A stretch of DNA of 64,000 nucleotides from UBA5070 sp035352895 (GCA_035352895.1 DAOPYN010000009.1:32990-96989); one strand, 5' to 3'; counted from the stretch's first letter, positions 34,920 to 44,227 are shown. Translations and numbers: made by a program. The notes: generated from the sequence alone by a model not told the origin.

Positions 34920-35864
34920 ATGGCCAAGGCCGAGTACTACGCCCGCATCCACCGCGTACTCGACCATGTCGAAGGCCATCTCGACCAGGAGTTGTCCCTG
35001 GAGTCGCTTGCCGAAGTCGGCTGCTTCTCGCCGTACCATTTCCATCGCGTCTTCGGCGCGGTGGTGGGCGAACCCCTCATGTCGTTCGTGACGCGATTGC
35101 GCCTGGAAAAGGCAGCGAAGCTCCTCGTCCACGAACAGGCCACGCCCGTCTCGCGCATCGCCGAGCGCGTGGGGATGCCAGACTCCAGCGTCTTCGCTAG
35201 GGCGTTCCGGCGCCAGTTCGGCGTTTCGGCCAGCGCGTGGCGAGTCGGCAAGCGTCCTCCCGACGCGAATCGCAAGCAAGGCAAAATGGATCGCAAGCAG
35301 AGCCAAGACTTCGACGAGCTGGCGGACCATCTTGATGGAACCCATTCCAACAGGAGGTTCCCAATGCCAGATCAGGAAGTCAAAGTCCAAGTCGAGGTCC
35401 GCGATGCCGCGCCCAGGGCGTTCGCCTACGTCCGCCACATCGGACCGTACGCAGGTGACGCCGAACTCTTCGGTCGTCTGTTCGGCAAGGTGTTCGCATG
35501 GGCGGGCCCGCGCGGGCTCCTCGGCCCCGAGGCGCGCCCCCTCACCATCTACCACGACGATCCCGAAGTGACACCGACCGAGAAGCTGCGCATCAGTGTC
35601 GGCATCACCGTCCCGGCCGGTACGGCGGTCGAGGGGGAGATCGGCACGATGGATATTCCCGGCGGCAAGTACGCGGTGGCCACCTGCGCCATCCATCCCG
35701 GCCAGTACCTCGCGGCGTGGAACGCGCTCATGGTCGGATGGTTCCCGTCCAGCGGCTGGCAGCCCGACGAGCGTCCCTGCTTCGAGCTCCACCTAAACGA
35801 TCCGGCCCAGGACCCGGAAGGGTACCATCGGCTGGAGTTGTGGGAGCCCGTCCGGCCCCTCTGA
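34920..35864 (+). CDS. AraC DNA-binding domain fused to GyrI-like effector domain (314 aa)
   Basis: Residues 1-~110 carry two AraC helix-turn-helix units (LESLAEVGCFSPYHFHRVFG, VSRIAERVGMPDSSVFARAF). Residues ~155-314 form a GyrI-like/SOUL small-molecule-binding fold (VRDAAPRAFAYVRHIGPYAG, GTMDIPGGKYAVATCAIHPG). This is the Rob/SoxS-like multidrug-responsive type. The ATG at 34920 gives the family length, but the ribosome site is weak. Its stop falls inside the direct repeat at 35855. Confidence 0.9.
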   Translation: MAKAEYYARIHRVLDHVEGHLDQELSLESLAEVGCFSPYHFHRVFGAVVGEPLMSFVTRLRLEKAAKLLVHEQATPVSRIAERVGMPDSSVFARAFRRQFGVSASAWRVGKRPPDANRKQGKMDRKQSQDFDELADHLDGTHSNRRFPMPDQEVKVQVEVRDAAPRAFAYVRHIGPYAGDAELFGRLFGKVFAWAGPRGLLGPEARPLTIYHDDPEVTPTEKLRISVGITVPAGTAVEGEIGTMDIPGGKYAVATCAIHPGQYLAAWNALMVGWFPSSGWQPDERPCFELHLNDPAQDPEGYHRLELWEPVRPL

Positions 35865-36054
35865 GGGACATCTGGCGGCGCCCACTCGCTTCTCGGACCG
35901 TCGGCGTACCTTTCGCGTACGCCTTAGGTCCTCGAGCGCATCGTTGGCATCCACCATATGCCCCTCAGAGGCCTGCATCTTGCGGCGCAGGTTCGCTTTG
36001 CGAGATGGCCGCGTCCCTCCTGTGCCCCTTTGTCCTCGAGCGCATCGTTGGCAT
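35855..36054. repeat. Imperfect ~105-base tandem direct repeat
   Basis: Two units begin with GCCCCTC(T/A)GAG at 35855 and 35960, share GCGGCG and TCGCTT blocks, and end in a perfect 23-base match starting GTCCTCGAGCGCATCGTTGG (35928-35950 and 36032-36054). The first unit contains a 7-bp hairpin with arms at 35903-35909 and 35917-35923. The second block has no matching hairpin. The role is unknown. Confidence 0.75.
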
Positions 36055-36148
36055 TCCTAGGGTGTCCATCCGATTTTGAACGCCGTACAGTATTGCGCAA
36101 CCCCCTCTTTGCCTCGCATATTCCGCAGGTGCACTATCGGAGGACGCC

Positions 36149-36694
36149 ATGGATTCGAGCGACATCTGCAATGCCGAAGCGACCCTGCTTGGACTGTTGT
36201 CCGAGGGGCCGCGCCATCCCTACCAGATCTCCCTGGAGATCCACGAACGCGGAATGCAGACCTGGTCCGATCTTTCGCGGACCACGGTCTACAAGATGCT
36301 CCGCAGGCTGGAACTCAAGCGGATGGTCAAGGGGGAATCCGAGGCCACCGCGGGAGGTCGCAAGCGGCGCGTCTACCGTCCCACCGCCAAGGGGAGCGCG
36401 GCCCTGAACGGCTATCTGCGACATGAATTGTCGCACCACGGGACCCCGAGGTCTCCGTTCGACGCGGCGATCTACTGGAGCGATCGCCTTCCGGACGCCG
36501 AAGTGGCCAAGCTGCTGGGGACCTACCGCACCGGGCTGGGCGAGGCGATCGACTTCTGGAAGTGCATGGTGGGATACCTCGCCGAGATAGGGTGCCCCAA
36601 GTCCGACCAGGCGCTGTGCGATCGCAAGGCCCACATGCTCCAGGGAGAGATGGCCTGGTTGGACGCCTACACGAAGGAGCTGGAGAATGGATGA
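36149..36694 (+). CDS. PadR-family regulator (181 aa)
   Basis: A winged helix (EATLLGLLSEGPRHPYQISL, RTTVYKMLRRLELKRMVKGE, RVYRPTAKGSAAL) is followed by a helical effector half. Its end overlaps the start of the UvrA-like gene by 8 bases, so it probably senses a drug and controls that gene. Confidence 0.92.
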   Translation: MDSSDICNAEATLLGLLSEGPRHPYQISLEIHERGMQTWSDLSRTTVYKMLRRLELKRMVKGESEATAGGRKRRVYRPTAKGSAALNGYLRHELSHHGTPRSPFDAAIYWSDRLPDAEVAKLLGTYRTGLGEAIDFWKCMVGYLAEIGCPKSDQALCDRKAHMLQGEMAWLDAYTKELENG

Positions 36695-38927
36695 GCCCAT
36701 CCGCATCCGCGGCGCGCGGGTGCACAACCTCAAGAACATCGACCTGGACGTCCCCCGCGGGAAGCTCGTGGTCTTTTCGGGCGTGTCGGGGGCGGGGAAA
36801 TCCTCGCTGGTGTTCGACACCCTGTTCGTGGAGGCGCAGCGCCAACTGGTGGAGACCTTCTCCACCTTCGCGCAGCGGCGGCTTCCCAAGCTTTCGCGTC
36901 CCGACGTCGATTCGCTCTCCAACCTGGGGACGGCCATCGTCATCGACCAGAAACGTCTGGGGCGCACCCTGCGCTCCACCGTGGGCACCGCCACCGAGAT
37001 CAACACCTACCTGCGTCTGCTCTGGTCGCGCTGCGCCAAGCCCTTCGTGGGGCCGTCCCACCTGTTCTCCTTCAATCATCCGGAGGGGATGTGCCCGGAT
37101 TGCGCGGGATTGGGCCGGCGCATCCGCATCGACGAGGCGAAGCTGATCGATCCGGCGAAATCCCTCCGCGAAGGCGGTGTGGTCCACCCCGATTTCAAGG
37201 TGGGTGGCTACTACTGGAGGGACTTCACCTCCAACGGCCTCTTCGACATCGACAAACCCCTGGGGGAGTGGAACCGCGACGAACTCCATCTGCTCCTGCG
37301 CGCCAAGGATGCCGAAGTGGAGCGCGTCCAGCATGGAGTGGCCTATCGCAAGAAGTGGGAGGGGCTCCTGGTGCGGCTGGAGCGCCTGTACGTGAACAAG
37401 GGGGAGGACGAACTTCCGGAGGCCAGGAAGGATGCCTACCAGCGCTATCTGGTCCACGCCGACTGCGATACCTGCGGTGGAGGCCGTCTGAATCCGCGGG
37501 CCCGCGGCCCCAGGCTCGGTCGTCTGGACATCGTCGAGGCCTGCGACCTGGAATTGACGGATCTCGACGCGTTTTTGGAACAGGTGGACGATCCCGTGGC
37601 GGAAAGCCTCGTGCGGAAGATCCGCTCCATGCTGGGCCACCTGGTCGGGATCGGGGCGGGATACCTTTCGCTCTCGCGGTCGGTGGCCACCCTTTCCGGT
37701 GGCGAATCGCAACGGGTCAAGATGGCGCGGCAGCTCGACTGCGACCTCACCGGTCTGATGTACGTGCTGGACGAGCCGTCGGTGGGACTGCATCCCCGCG
37801 ACACGGAAAAGCTCCTGGAACTCCTGCGGCATCTGCGCGACCAGGGAAATTCCGTCCTGGTGGTGGAGCACGATCCGGACATCCTCCGGGCCGCCGACCA
37901 TGTGGTGGAGATCGGCCCGCGCGCCGGTCGCGACGGGGGGCGCGTGATGTTCCAGGGATCGGTGGAACGACTGATGGAATCGGATTGCGCCTCGGGAAGG
38001 ATGCTGCGCGAAGCCCGCCTGCGGAAGGATCGCCTCCGGCGCACGGCTCGTGGCGTGTTCGAGATCCGCGACGCGCGCGCCCACAACCTCCGGGGGGTCG
38101 ACGTGGACATCCCCCGCGGGGTGCTGTGCGCCATCGCGGGCGTGGCCGGCAGCGGCAAGAGCAGCCTGGTCCACGAGGAACTGGCCAAGCGTCATCCCTC
38201 CGTGGTCGTGGATCAGCTGGGGGTCGCTCGGAGCAGCCGATCCAACCTGCTGACCTGGACCGGACTGTTCGATGCCGTCCGCAAGGGATTCGCCGCCGCC
38301 ACCGGTGCCGGGCAGGGGCTGTTCAGCTTCAATTCGGGGGGAGCCTGCCCGGAATGCAAGGGCCAGGGAACGCTCCGGCTGGAGATGAACTTCATGGACG
38401 ACGTGGCCGTCGCCTGTCCGTCGTGCGAGGGCGACCGGTACCTTCCCGAAGTCCTGTCCCTGCGCTGGAACGGACTGAACATCGCCCAGGTCCTGGATCT
38501 GACGGTGGCCGAGGCCCTGGAGTTCTTCCACGACAAGGCGATCCTGAAGCAACTGCGATTGCTGGACGAGGTGGGGCTGGGCTATGTGCAGCTGGGACAA
38601 TCCCTGTCCACGCTGTCGGGTGGGGAGGGGCAGCGATTGAAGCTCGCCAGCGAACTCAACCGGGAGGGGAACCTGTACATCCTCGACGAACCGACCACCG
38701 GGCTGCACCTGTCGGACATCGAGCAGCTGCTGGCGATCCTGCATCGGCTGGTGGATGCGGGCAACAGCGTGGTGGTGATCGAGCACAACGTGGAGCTTCT
38801 GCGCCAGGCCGACCACATCGTCGAGCTGGGTCCGGGCGCGGGGAAGGACGGGGGGCTGGTGGTGGCGCAGGGTGCGCCGGAGGAACTGCGGGCGGATCCC
38901 TCGAGCCTGATCGGCCGGTTCCTGTAG
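36687..38927 (+). CDS. UvrA-like ABC ATPase, short UvrA2/drug-resistance class (746 aa)
   Basis: Two ABC ATPase units: Walker A GVSGAGKSSL and GVAGSGKSSL; signatures TLSGGESQRVKMA and TLSGGEGQRLKLA; Walker B VLDEPSVGLHP and ILDEPTTGLHL. Zinc modules are present (CPDCAGLG, CDTCGGG; CPECKGQG, CPSCEGDRYLP). At 746 aa it is ~190 shorter than UvrA and apparently lacks the UvrB-binding insertion, as in UvrA2/DrrC proteins that protect DNA from intercalating drugs. Coupling to a PadR regulator supports inducible drug protection. Confidence 0.93.
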   Translation: MDEPIRIRGARVHNLKNIDLDVPRGKLVVFSGVSGAGKSSLVFDTLFVEAQRQLVETFSTFAQRRLPKLSRPDVDSLSNLGTAIVIDQKRLGRTLRSTVGTATEINTYLRLLWSRCAKPFVGPSHLFSFNHPEGMCPDCAGLGRRIRIDEAKLIDPAKSLREGGVVHPDFKVGGYYWRDFTSNGLFDIDKPLGEWNRDELHLLLRAKDAEVERVQHGVAYRKKWEGLLVRLERLYVNKGEDELPEARKDAYQRYLVHADCDTCGGGRLNPRARGPRLGRLDIVEACDLELTDLDAFLEQVDDPVAESLVRKIRSMLGHLVGIGAGYLSLSRSVATLSGGESQRVKMARQLDCDLTGLMYVLDEPSVGLHPRDTEKLLELLRHLRDQGNSVLVVEHDPDILRAADHVVEIGPRAGRDGGRVMFQGSVERLMESDCASGRMLREARLRKDRLRRTARGVFEIRDARAHNLRGVDVDIPRGVLCAIAGVAGSGKSSLVHEELAKRHPSVVVDQLGVARSSRSNLLTWTGLFDAVRKGFAAATGAGQGLFSFNSGGACPECKGQGTLRLEMNFMDDVAVACPSCEGDRYLPEVLSLRWNGLNIAQVLDLTVAEALEFFHDKAILKQLRLLDEVGLGYVQLGQSLSTLSGGEGQRLKLASELNREGNLYILDEPTTGLHLSDIEQLLAILHRLVDAGNSVVVIEHNVELLRQADHIVELGPGAGKDGGLVVAQGAPEELRADPSSLIGRFL

Positions 38928-38950
38928 CGGCACCGGGATCCGGTGCCGTC

Positions 38951-39012
38951 CCGTTTCCGTCCGGGCGACGGAAACGGAAAAGGCCCTCGGGGATTCCCGG
39001 AGAGCCTTCCAG
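38951..39012. terminator. Tandem hairpins between convergent genes
   Basis: A perfect 11-bp hairpin (CCGTTTCCGTC / GACGGAAACGG) is followed by AAAAGGCCCTCGGG...CCCGGAGAGCCTT. It probably serves both the UvrA-like gene and the phosphoesterase gene. Confidence 0.7.
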
Positions 39013-39031
39013 ACCGGCGATCGCGAGAGGG

Positions 39032-41983
39032 TCAGTCCTTGACCAGCCTCCAGGTCCGTTCCGCGGTACCCGATCGCGTCCTCACCAGGTAGATCCCCCT
39101 GGCGATCCCGGGGACGGATACCGTCGTCGTCGCCGAACGGGATTCCAGGCTCGCGATGCGGCTTCCACGGATGTCCAGGACGTCGATGGCGAGCCCGATG
39201 CCTTCCGTGTTGCCATCGATCACGATGTTGCGTCCATTCGCGTCGAAGGCGGCTTGCAGGACGGGTGCCTGGAAGGTGGTGCCGATGGGGCTGACCCTTC
39301 CCTTGACGATCTTGAAGGCGTCGAAGGGAATGGCGGTCCCCGCATCGTCGACCGTGTAGGTGCCGACGTCGATCGCTTCGCTGGAGACGCGGATCTCGCT
39401 GAAGGTGGGTTCGCCGGTCTGGCCGAAACGTCCCGAGAAGAGGCTGAAGTAGTTGCTCATGCCGATCTTGGCCTCCAGCGAGTCCATCGCCGCCTTGTTG
39501 CGCGGCTCGTACTTCTTCCGGCCGGCGGAATTGTTCAGGAAGTAGAGGGTGCCGTTGGCCACGTCGAAGGTGCCGCCGAGCAGGCCCGTCACGTTGGCGC
39601 GCGGGTCGATCGCGACCTTGGTGAGGTGCGTCGCGGCTCCGGCGACCAATGCCTTGTTCCTGATGGGACCCATCACTTCGTAGATGTGGTCGTGCCCCTG
39701 GAGCGCCAGGTCGATGTGCAGGGAGTCGAACAGGGGGCCCATGGAGTCGCGGACGATCCTGCCGTCGGCGTCGCTCTGGTGGCTCTGGCTTCCGGTGTAC
39801 ATGGTCTTGTGGAAGAAGGCGATGCGCCACTTGACGGAGGGGTTGGCCAGAATCTGACGTCGCATCCAGCTCTTCAGGGAATCGAGATATCCGGGGACGG
39901 AGTAGTCTTCGTAGGAAAGCGCCATGAACAGGGCGTCGCCCTGCACGAACGAGTACACGCTTCCCGGTGTCGTGGCCTTCGCGCTGTCGAAGGGCGTCAC
40001 GGCGGTGTTGAAGTGCCGTGTGAAGTTCCTGTTGACCGACTTGTCGTGGTTGCCCATGATCGGGACGAGCGGGTACTCGTACCAGATGTCCTGCTGGGTC
40101 TGGAAGAACTGTTCGTACTCCCATTCGGAATTCGTGGATCCGGAGGTCTCCACGAGGTCGCCGCAGGAAAGGATGAATTTCGCCCCCTTGGTCCGGGAGA
40201 CGGCGGCGTGGAGGGTCTTGGAGGAGATGCCGAACATGTCGTCGTCGTTGGCTTGCGGATCGGTGAAGTAGATGAACGAGAACGGGGATTTGTCGGCCTT
40301 CGCCGTGGTGAAATGCCCGATGGCGCTCCATGCGCCGCTCTTGCCGACCCGGTACGAATAGGTGGTGTTGGGCTTCAGGCCGGTGGCGACCGCCTTGTTC
40401 GCCGAGTAGTTGCGCTTGCTGTGGTTGGGGATCGAGGCGAGGAGGGCGAGTCCGTTGCCCGGCGCGTTGTAGTTGACATCGTCCCATGCTTCGGTGGAAG
40501 CGTCGATGGTGTGCGCGTTGTAGTCGAAGAAGGACGTGTCCTTGGTCCTGGTGGCCATAAGCTGCACGACCTCGCCGGTCGTCCTGGCGTTGGTCAACCA
40601 GTTGAAGGCCATGCGGGTCGCGGGGTCGCCGTTGTAGTTGGTGGTGACGGAAAACGGCACTTCTCTTCCCTTGAGTCCCGTGATCGCCTGTCGCAGCGAA
40701 GCCTCCGCCTCCGCCGATCCGGTTTGGGAGAGCCTGGTCCGCGCGCGCAGGAGCTGGGTCCACGAGGGGATGGCGTAGTTGGTGTCCACCAGCGAGTTCG
40801 CCAAGGCGAGCAGCGAATCGTTGGAGGGAAGGACATCCAGGGAAATGGTCCTGGATTCGCCCCAGGCGCTGGAAGCGAACCTGGTGGAGTCGGGGTTCCA
40901 TCGGACTTCCCGCACGGTCATGATCGATTTGGCGGAATCGATGCTGATCAGCTGGAACGACAGTCTGGTTTCGTCCGTCGCGGAGACGTTCCCCTTCATG
41001 GGCGAGTCCACCCGGAAGGTGGGGAGCGCCACGTCGTTGTCCGGACCTCTCCAGGTGTAGAATTCGTTGGCGTTCTCGTTTCCATGGAAATAGGCGCGGA
41101 TGTTCTTGTGGGCCTTCAGGAACGCGGCGAGGCCGCGCATTTCGATCACGGCCTCGTCGTCGATGGTCAGGCCGCCGTCCTTGAGGCGCTCGGCCAGGAG
41201 ATTTTCGAACTTGTCCGTCGCGTTGATGGTCCCTGTGCCGTTCGGATTCGTGAAGTGCTTCGCCTCCACCGAGGGTTGGTCGTGCGCGAAAAGCAGGACG
41301 GGGGTCGAAGCGGGAACGGAAGCGAGGTCCGATTCCATCCAGATCCGGTTGGCGGAATCCGGCCACATGTTGACGAACAGGAAGTGGACTCCGCCGATGT
41401 CGCGCGAGTAGTTCACCTTGTCGGTCGCGTAGTCGTAGGTGGCGTTGGTCTTGGCGACAGCGGGGTTCAGCATCCGGTTGTAGATCTCCACCATGGAGGT
41501 GGGATCCGTGTCGGGGACCATCCTGGCGTGGTAACCGATGGCGTTGGTCGCATCGTGGTTGCCGGGAGCCAGCAGGATGGACGGCTTGGTGCCGGCACGG
41601 CTGGAAAGGGTCAGGCTGTCGTTGTAGTCGCCCCAGAACTGTGCCCACGATGCTGCGGCCGATTGGTAGGACTTCGCCGAATCCATCCGGTTGGCGATGT
41701 CGCCGGTCTGGATCAGGAAGTCGATCGGGCCCACGAGCGCCTTGGCCAGGACTCCGGAATCGGCGGGAAGCGTCCTGGTGGGAAGCGCGTTGATCTGGCG
41801 GATCATGGCGCGGTTCACCGTCTGGGCGCCCACCTTCGACGCCTGGTGGAAGCGGGTACGCGTGATGGCGTAGTGGGGGTCCGAGGTGTACACGAGGTGG
41901 ATCGTTCCGGACGTCTGTGCCTGGACCGCCATCGCCCCGGCCAGTCCGGCCACGAGCGGGGAAATCGCGAATTTGGATCGCAT
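39032..41983 (-). CDS. Secreted double metallophosphoesterase with C-terminal sorting-type tail (983 aa)
   Basis: A signal peptide (FAISPLVAGLAGAMAVQAQT) follows the ATG at 41983, which has an AAGGAG site. The first phosphoesterase shows YTSDPHYAITRTRF, QTGDIANRMD, APGNHDATN and YFHGNENANEF. A purple-acid-phosphatase-like FN3 domain follows (TRMAFNWLTNARTTGEVVQL). The second phosphoesterase shows YFTDPQANDD, SCGDLVETSG, IMGNHDKSVN and LQGHDHIYEVMG. The last ~80 residues (VLDIRGSRIASLESR, ARGIYLVRTRSGTAERTWRL) match the style of type IX sorting domains. It probably scavenges phosphate outside the cell. Confidence 0.88.
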   Translation of the reverse strand: MRSKFAISPLVAGLAGAMAVQAQTSGTIHLVYTSDPHYAITRTRFHQASKVGAQTVNRAMIRQINALPTRTLPADSGVLAKALVGPIDFLIQTGDIANRMDSAKSYQSAAASWAQFWGDYNDSLTLSSRAGTKPSILLAPGNHDATNAIGYHARMVPDTDPTSMVEIYNRMLNPAVAKTNATYDYATDKVNYSRDIGGVHFLFVNMWPDSANRIWMESDLASVPASTPVLLFAHDQPSVEAKHFTNPNGTGTINATDKFENLLAERLKDGGLTIDDEAVIEMRGLAAFLKAHKNIRAYFHGNENANEFYTWRGPDNDVALPTFRVDSPMKGNVSATDETRLSFQLISIDSAKSIMTVREVRWNPDSTRFASSAWGESRTISLDVLPSNDSLLALANSLVDTNYAIPSWTQLLRARTRLSQTGSAEAEASLRQAITGLKGREVPFSVTTNYNGDPATRMAFNWLTNARTTGEVVQLMATRTKDTSFFDYNAHTIDASTEAWDDVNYNAPGNGLALLASIPNHSKRNYSANKAVATGLKPNTTYSYRVGKSGAWSAIGHFTTAKADKSPFSFIYFTDPQANDDDMFGISSKTLHAAVSRTKGAKFILSCGDLVETSGSTNSEWEYEQFFQTQQDIWYEYPLVPIMGNHDKSVNRNFTRHFNTAVTPFDSAKATTPGSVYSFVQGDALFMALSYEDYSVPGYLDSLKSWMRRQILANPSVKWRIAFFHKTMYTGSQSHQSDADGRIVRDSMGPLFDSLHIDLALQGHDHIYEVMGPIRNKALVAGAATHLTKVAIDPRANVTGLLGGTFDVANGTLYFLNNSAGRKKYEPRNKAAMDSLEAKIGMSNYFSLFSGRFGQTGEPTFSEIRVSSEAIDVGTYTVDDAGTAIPFDAFKIVKGRVSPIGTTFQAPVLQAAFDANGRNIVIDGNTEGIGLAIDVLDIRGSRIASLESRSATTTVSVPGIARGIYLVRTRSGTAERTWRLVKD

Positions 41984-42160
41984 GGTTGCTCCTTCGTTTC
42001 GTTTCGGCAAACCGGTCCCCGCGACGTGTTCCAGGTGCGGAACGACGCCGGGAACACGGATGTCTCACGGGGACAAAATCTGGAGCAAGTCTATTTCAGA
42101 CTCGTGAGTCCGGCATTGCGCGTCCATTAACCTGGACCCAGCGATGGCAGCGACGGTCGA

Positions 42161-44227
42161 TCACTCCACGTGGATGGCGCCGGCCCAGCGCGAGACGTCT
42201 TCCGCCAGCTGTTCCTGGCGGAACGGCTTGGGGATCACGCCGTCCATCTTGGCGGCGAGGCATCGCGTGCGGATGTCGGGAAGAACGTCGGCGGTGAGCG
42301 CGACGATGGGCGTGGTGGCGGCCTTGCGGCGTTCGGGCGAGGTGTCGTCGCGCCAGGATCGGATCTTCAGGCTCGCTTCGAAACCGTCCATCTCGGGCAT
42401 GTGGCAATCCATCAGGATCAGGTGGAAGGTCTTGCTTTCCAGGACCTTCAGCGCGTCCATTCCGCCGGAGGCTTCCTCCACCTGGCAGCCCATCTTCACC
42501 AGGGAGGCCTTGGCCACCCGCAGGTTCACCCGGTTGTCGTCCACGACCAGCACCCGGATGGCTTCCGTCGGATCCTTGATGGATTCGCGCTCTTCCGTTG
42601 CGGGCTCCTGCTGGATTTCCTGGAAGGGCAGCGAGAACCAGAAGGTGGAGCCCACGCCCACCGCGCTGCTCACCTCGATGGAGCCTCCCATGCGCTTGGC
42701 CAATCCTTGGGCGATGGCCAGGCCCAGACCTGTTCCGCCATAGCGGCGACCCAGCCGGGAATCCAGCTGGGTGAACTTCTGGAACAGCTGCGCGGAGGCG
42801 GTCGGTTCCATTCCGATCCCGGAATCCACCACGGAGAAACGGATCCGGCCGGCCGCGCCGGGGGGAGTCACCACGCAGACCACCTCCAGGCGGACCTCCC
42901 CCTTGTGGGTGAACTTGACCGCGTTGGAGACCAGGTTCACCAGGATCTGCCGCAGACGCGAGGGGTCGCCCTGGATGGTGGCGGGAAGATTGGAGTCCAG
43001 CTTGACCACCACCCGGATGCCTTTCTCCGCGGCGATCGATTCGAAGGCCGCTCCCACGTCCTGGGCGACCTTGCGTACGGAAAACGGCAGGCTTTCCAGT
43101 TCCAGGCTTCCGCCGTCGAGCTTGAAGGAATCCAGCGCGTCCTGCAGGATGGCGGCCAGGTGGTCGCCGGATTCCAGGATGGNNNNNNNNNNNNNNNNNN
43201 NNNNNNNNNNNNNNNNNNNNNNNNNNNNNNNNNNNNNNNNNNNNNNNNNNNNNNNNNNNNNNNNNNNNNNNNNNNNNNNNNNCAGGATGGCGGCCAGGTG
43301 GTCGCCGGATTCCAGGATGGTCTGCACGTGGGCCCGTTGCTCAGGCCCCAGATTGGAATCCAGAAGCAGCTGCGCCGGCACGATCATGCCGTTGAGGGGA
43401 GTGCGGATCTCGTGGCTCATGGTGGCCAGGAATTCCGTCTTGACCTGGGGGACCACGCTCTCGGCGTGGCGTGCCCGATGACGCCAGGCGAGCCAGCGCT
43501 GGGCCAGGAAGGTGAGACCCCACAGGATCCATAGGATCTGGACGGTCCACAGGAGCTTGGCTGGACGGATGATGGGGCCTTCCAGCCAGATGGCGCCGAT
43601 CTCCAACGATCCGTGGTCGGGGCCGTAGTTCACGTCGGGGGTCACCACCGCGATGGAGGAGACGTCGTCCACCCGGACGGTCTGTTCGGACAGCGGTGCC
43701 TTGTTCTGGGATATCCACCAGCTGGTCAGACGCAGGGCCTTCCAGTCGACGGAAAGATCGGTCCAGCCGAGCTCGGGTTGGTACTGGACCTCGCTGGGGG
43801 CCACCAGACGCTTGCCCTGGATGGTGCGATGGGTCCGGATCCAGAGACGGAACAGGGACGAATCCACCTTGTTGTGGTGGATCCGCACGTGGAGATTGTC
43901 GAACTCCTCAAAGTTCCGGACCTCCCGAGGTGCCAGGGAGTCGAAGTGGAGTTCCATCCCGGCGAAGGGATAGGCGAATCCGTAGCGCAGCTGGTACTTG
44001 AACCGCCAGACGGAATCGATCCGGGTCGCCTCGGCGGTGGACTCCCCCCGCACTTCGGCGTCCGTGAAGACGTGGGGTCTCAGGTAGGAGGTGAGCTCCA
44101 CTTCGCGGTGGTTGAACTGCAGGATGAACACCGCCACGGCGATGGTCACCGACAGGAGCAGAGCCACATCGAAGCTCGTTCCTTTCCCGAACACCGATGC
44201 GCGAGGTGTGTGCGTTTGATTCACCAC
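42161..44227 (-). CDS. Hybrid sensor histidine kinase with receiver domain; interrupted by a 100-N gap
   Basis: A GTG start leads into membrane segment 1 (FDVALLLSVTIAVAVFILQF), an ~190-residue extracytoplasmic beta-rich domain and membrane segment 2 (LLWTVQILWILWGLTFLAQR). HisKA (LATMSHEIRTPLNGM), HATPase_c (ILVNLVSNAVKFT, DSGIGM, GGTGLGLAI) and a receiver domain (VLVVDDNRVN, LILMDCHMPEMDG) follow. The gap interrupts the HisKA helix, but the same 38 bases flank it; collapsing gap plus duplicate removes 138 bases and restores a continuous in-frame helix. I therefore treat the gene as intact. It is the upstream neighbour, on the other strand, of the GH51-type gene. Confidence 0.9.
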   Translation of the reverse strand: MVNQTHTPRASVFGKGTSFDVALLLSVTIAVAVFILQFNHREVELTSYLRPHVFTDAEVRGESTAEATRIDSVWRFKYQLRYGFAYPFAGMELHFDSLAPREVRNFEEFDNLHVRIHHNKVDSSLFRLWIRTHRTIQGKRLVAPSEVQYQPELGWTDLSVDWKALRLTSWWISQNKAPLSEQTVRVDDVSSIAVVTPDVNYGPDHGSLEIGAIWLEGPIIRPAKLLWTVQILWILWGLTFLAQRWLAWRHRARHAESVVPQVKTEFLATMSHEIRTPLNGMIVPAQLLLDSNLGPEQRAHVQTILESGDHLAAILXXXXXXXXXXXXXXXXXXXXXXXXXXXXXXXXXXILESGDHLAAILQDALDSFKLDGGSLELESLPFSVRKVAQDVGAAFESIAAEKGIRVVVKLDSNLPATIQGDPSRLRQILVNLVSNAVKFTHKGEVRLEVVCVVTPPGAAGRIRFSVVDSGIGMEPTASAQLFQKFTQLDSRLGRRYGGTGLGLAIAQGLAKRMGGSIEVSSAVGVGSTFWFSLPFQEIQQEPATEERESIKDPTEAIRVLVVDDNRVNLRVAKASLVKMGCQVEEASGGMDALKVLESKTFHLILMDCHMPEMDGFEASLKIRSWRDDTSPERRKAATTPIVALTADVLPDIRTRCLAAKMDGVIPKPFRQEQLAEDVSRWAGAIHVE
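43183..43282. other. Scaffold gap of 100 N, probably negative in reality
   Basis: The 38 bases before the gap (43145-43182) are repeated exactly after it (43283-43320). This is what an undetected contig-end overlap produces. Confidence 0.9.

Noticed and set aside
35855..36054. Integron attC sites
   Set aside because: GTTGGCA is near, but not, the GTTRRRY core. No second core pairs with it, and no integrase or cassette array is visible.
35855..36054. CRISPR array
   Set aside because: Only two degenerate units with no regular spacer, and no cas genes in the window.
36327..42130. Very long open frames on both strands (over 1600 codons)
   Set aside because: They are shadows of the UvrA-like and phosphoesterase genes, whose motifs are all in the called frames.
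43145..43320. True 38-base tandem duplication within the kinase
   Set aside because: The copies flank a run of N exactly; contig-end overlap explains it better.
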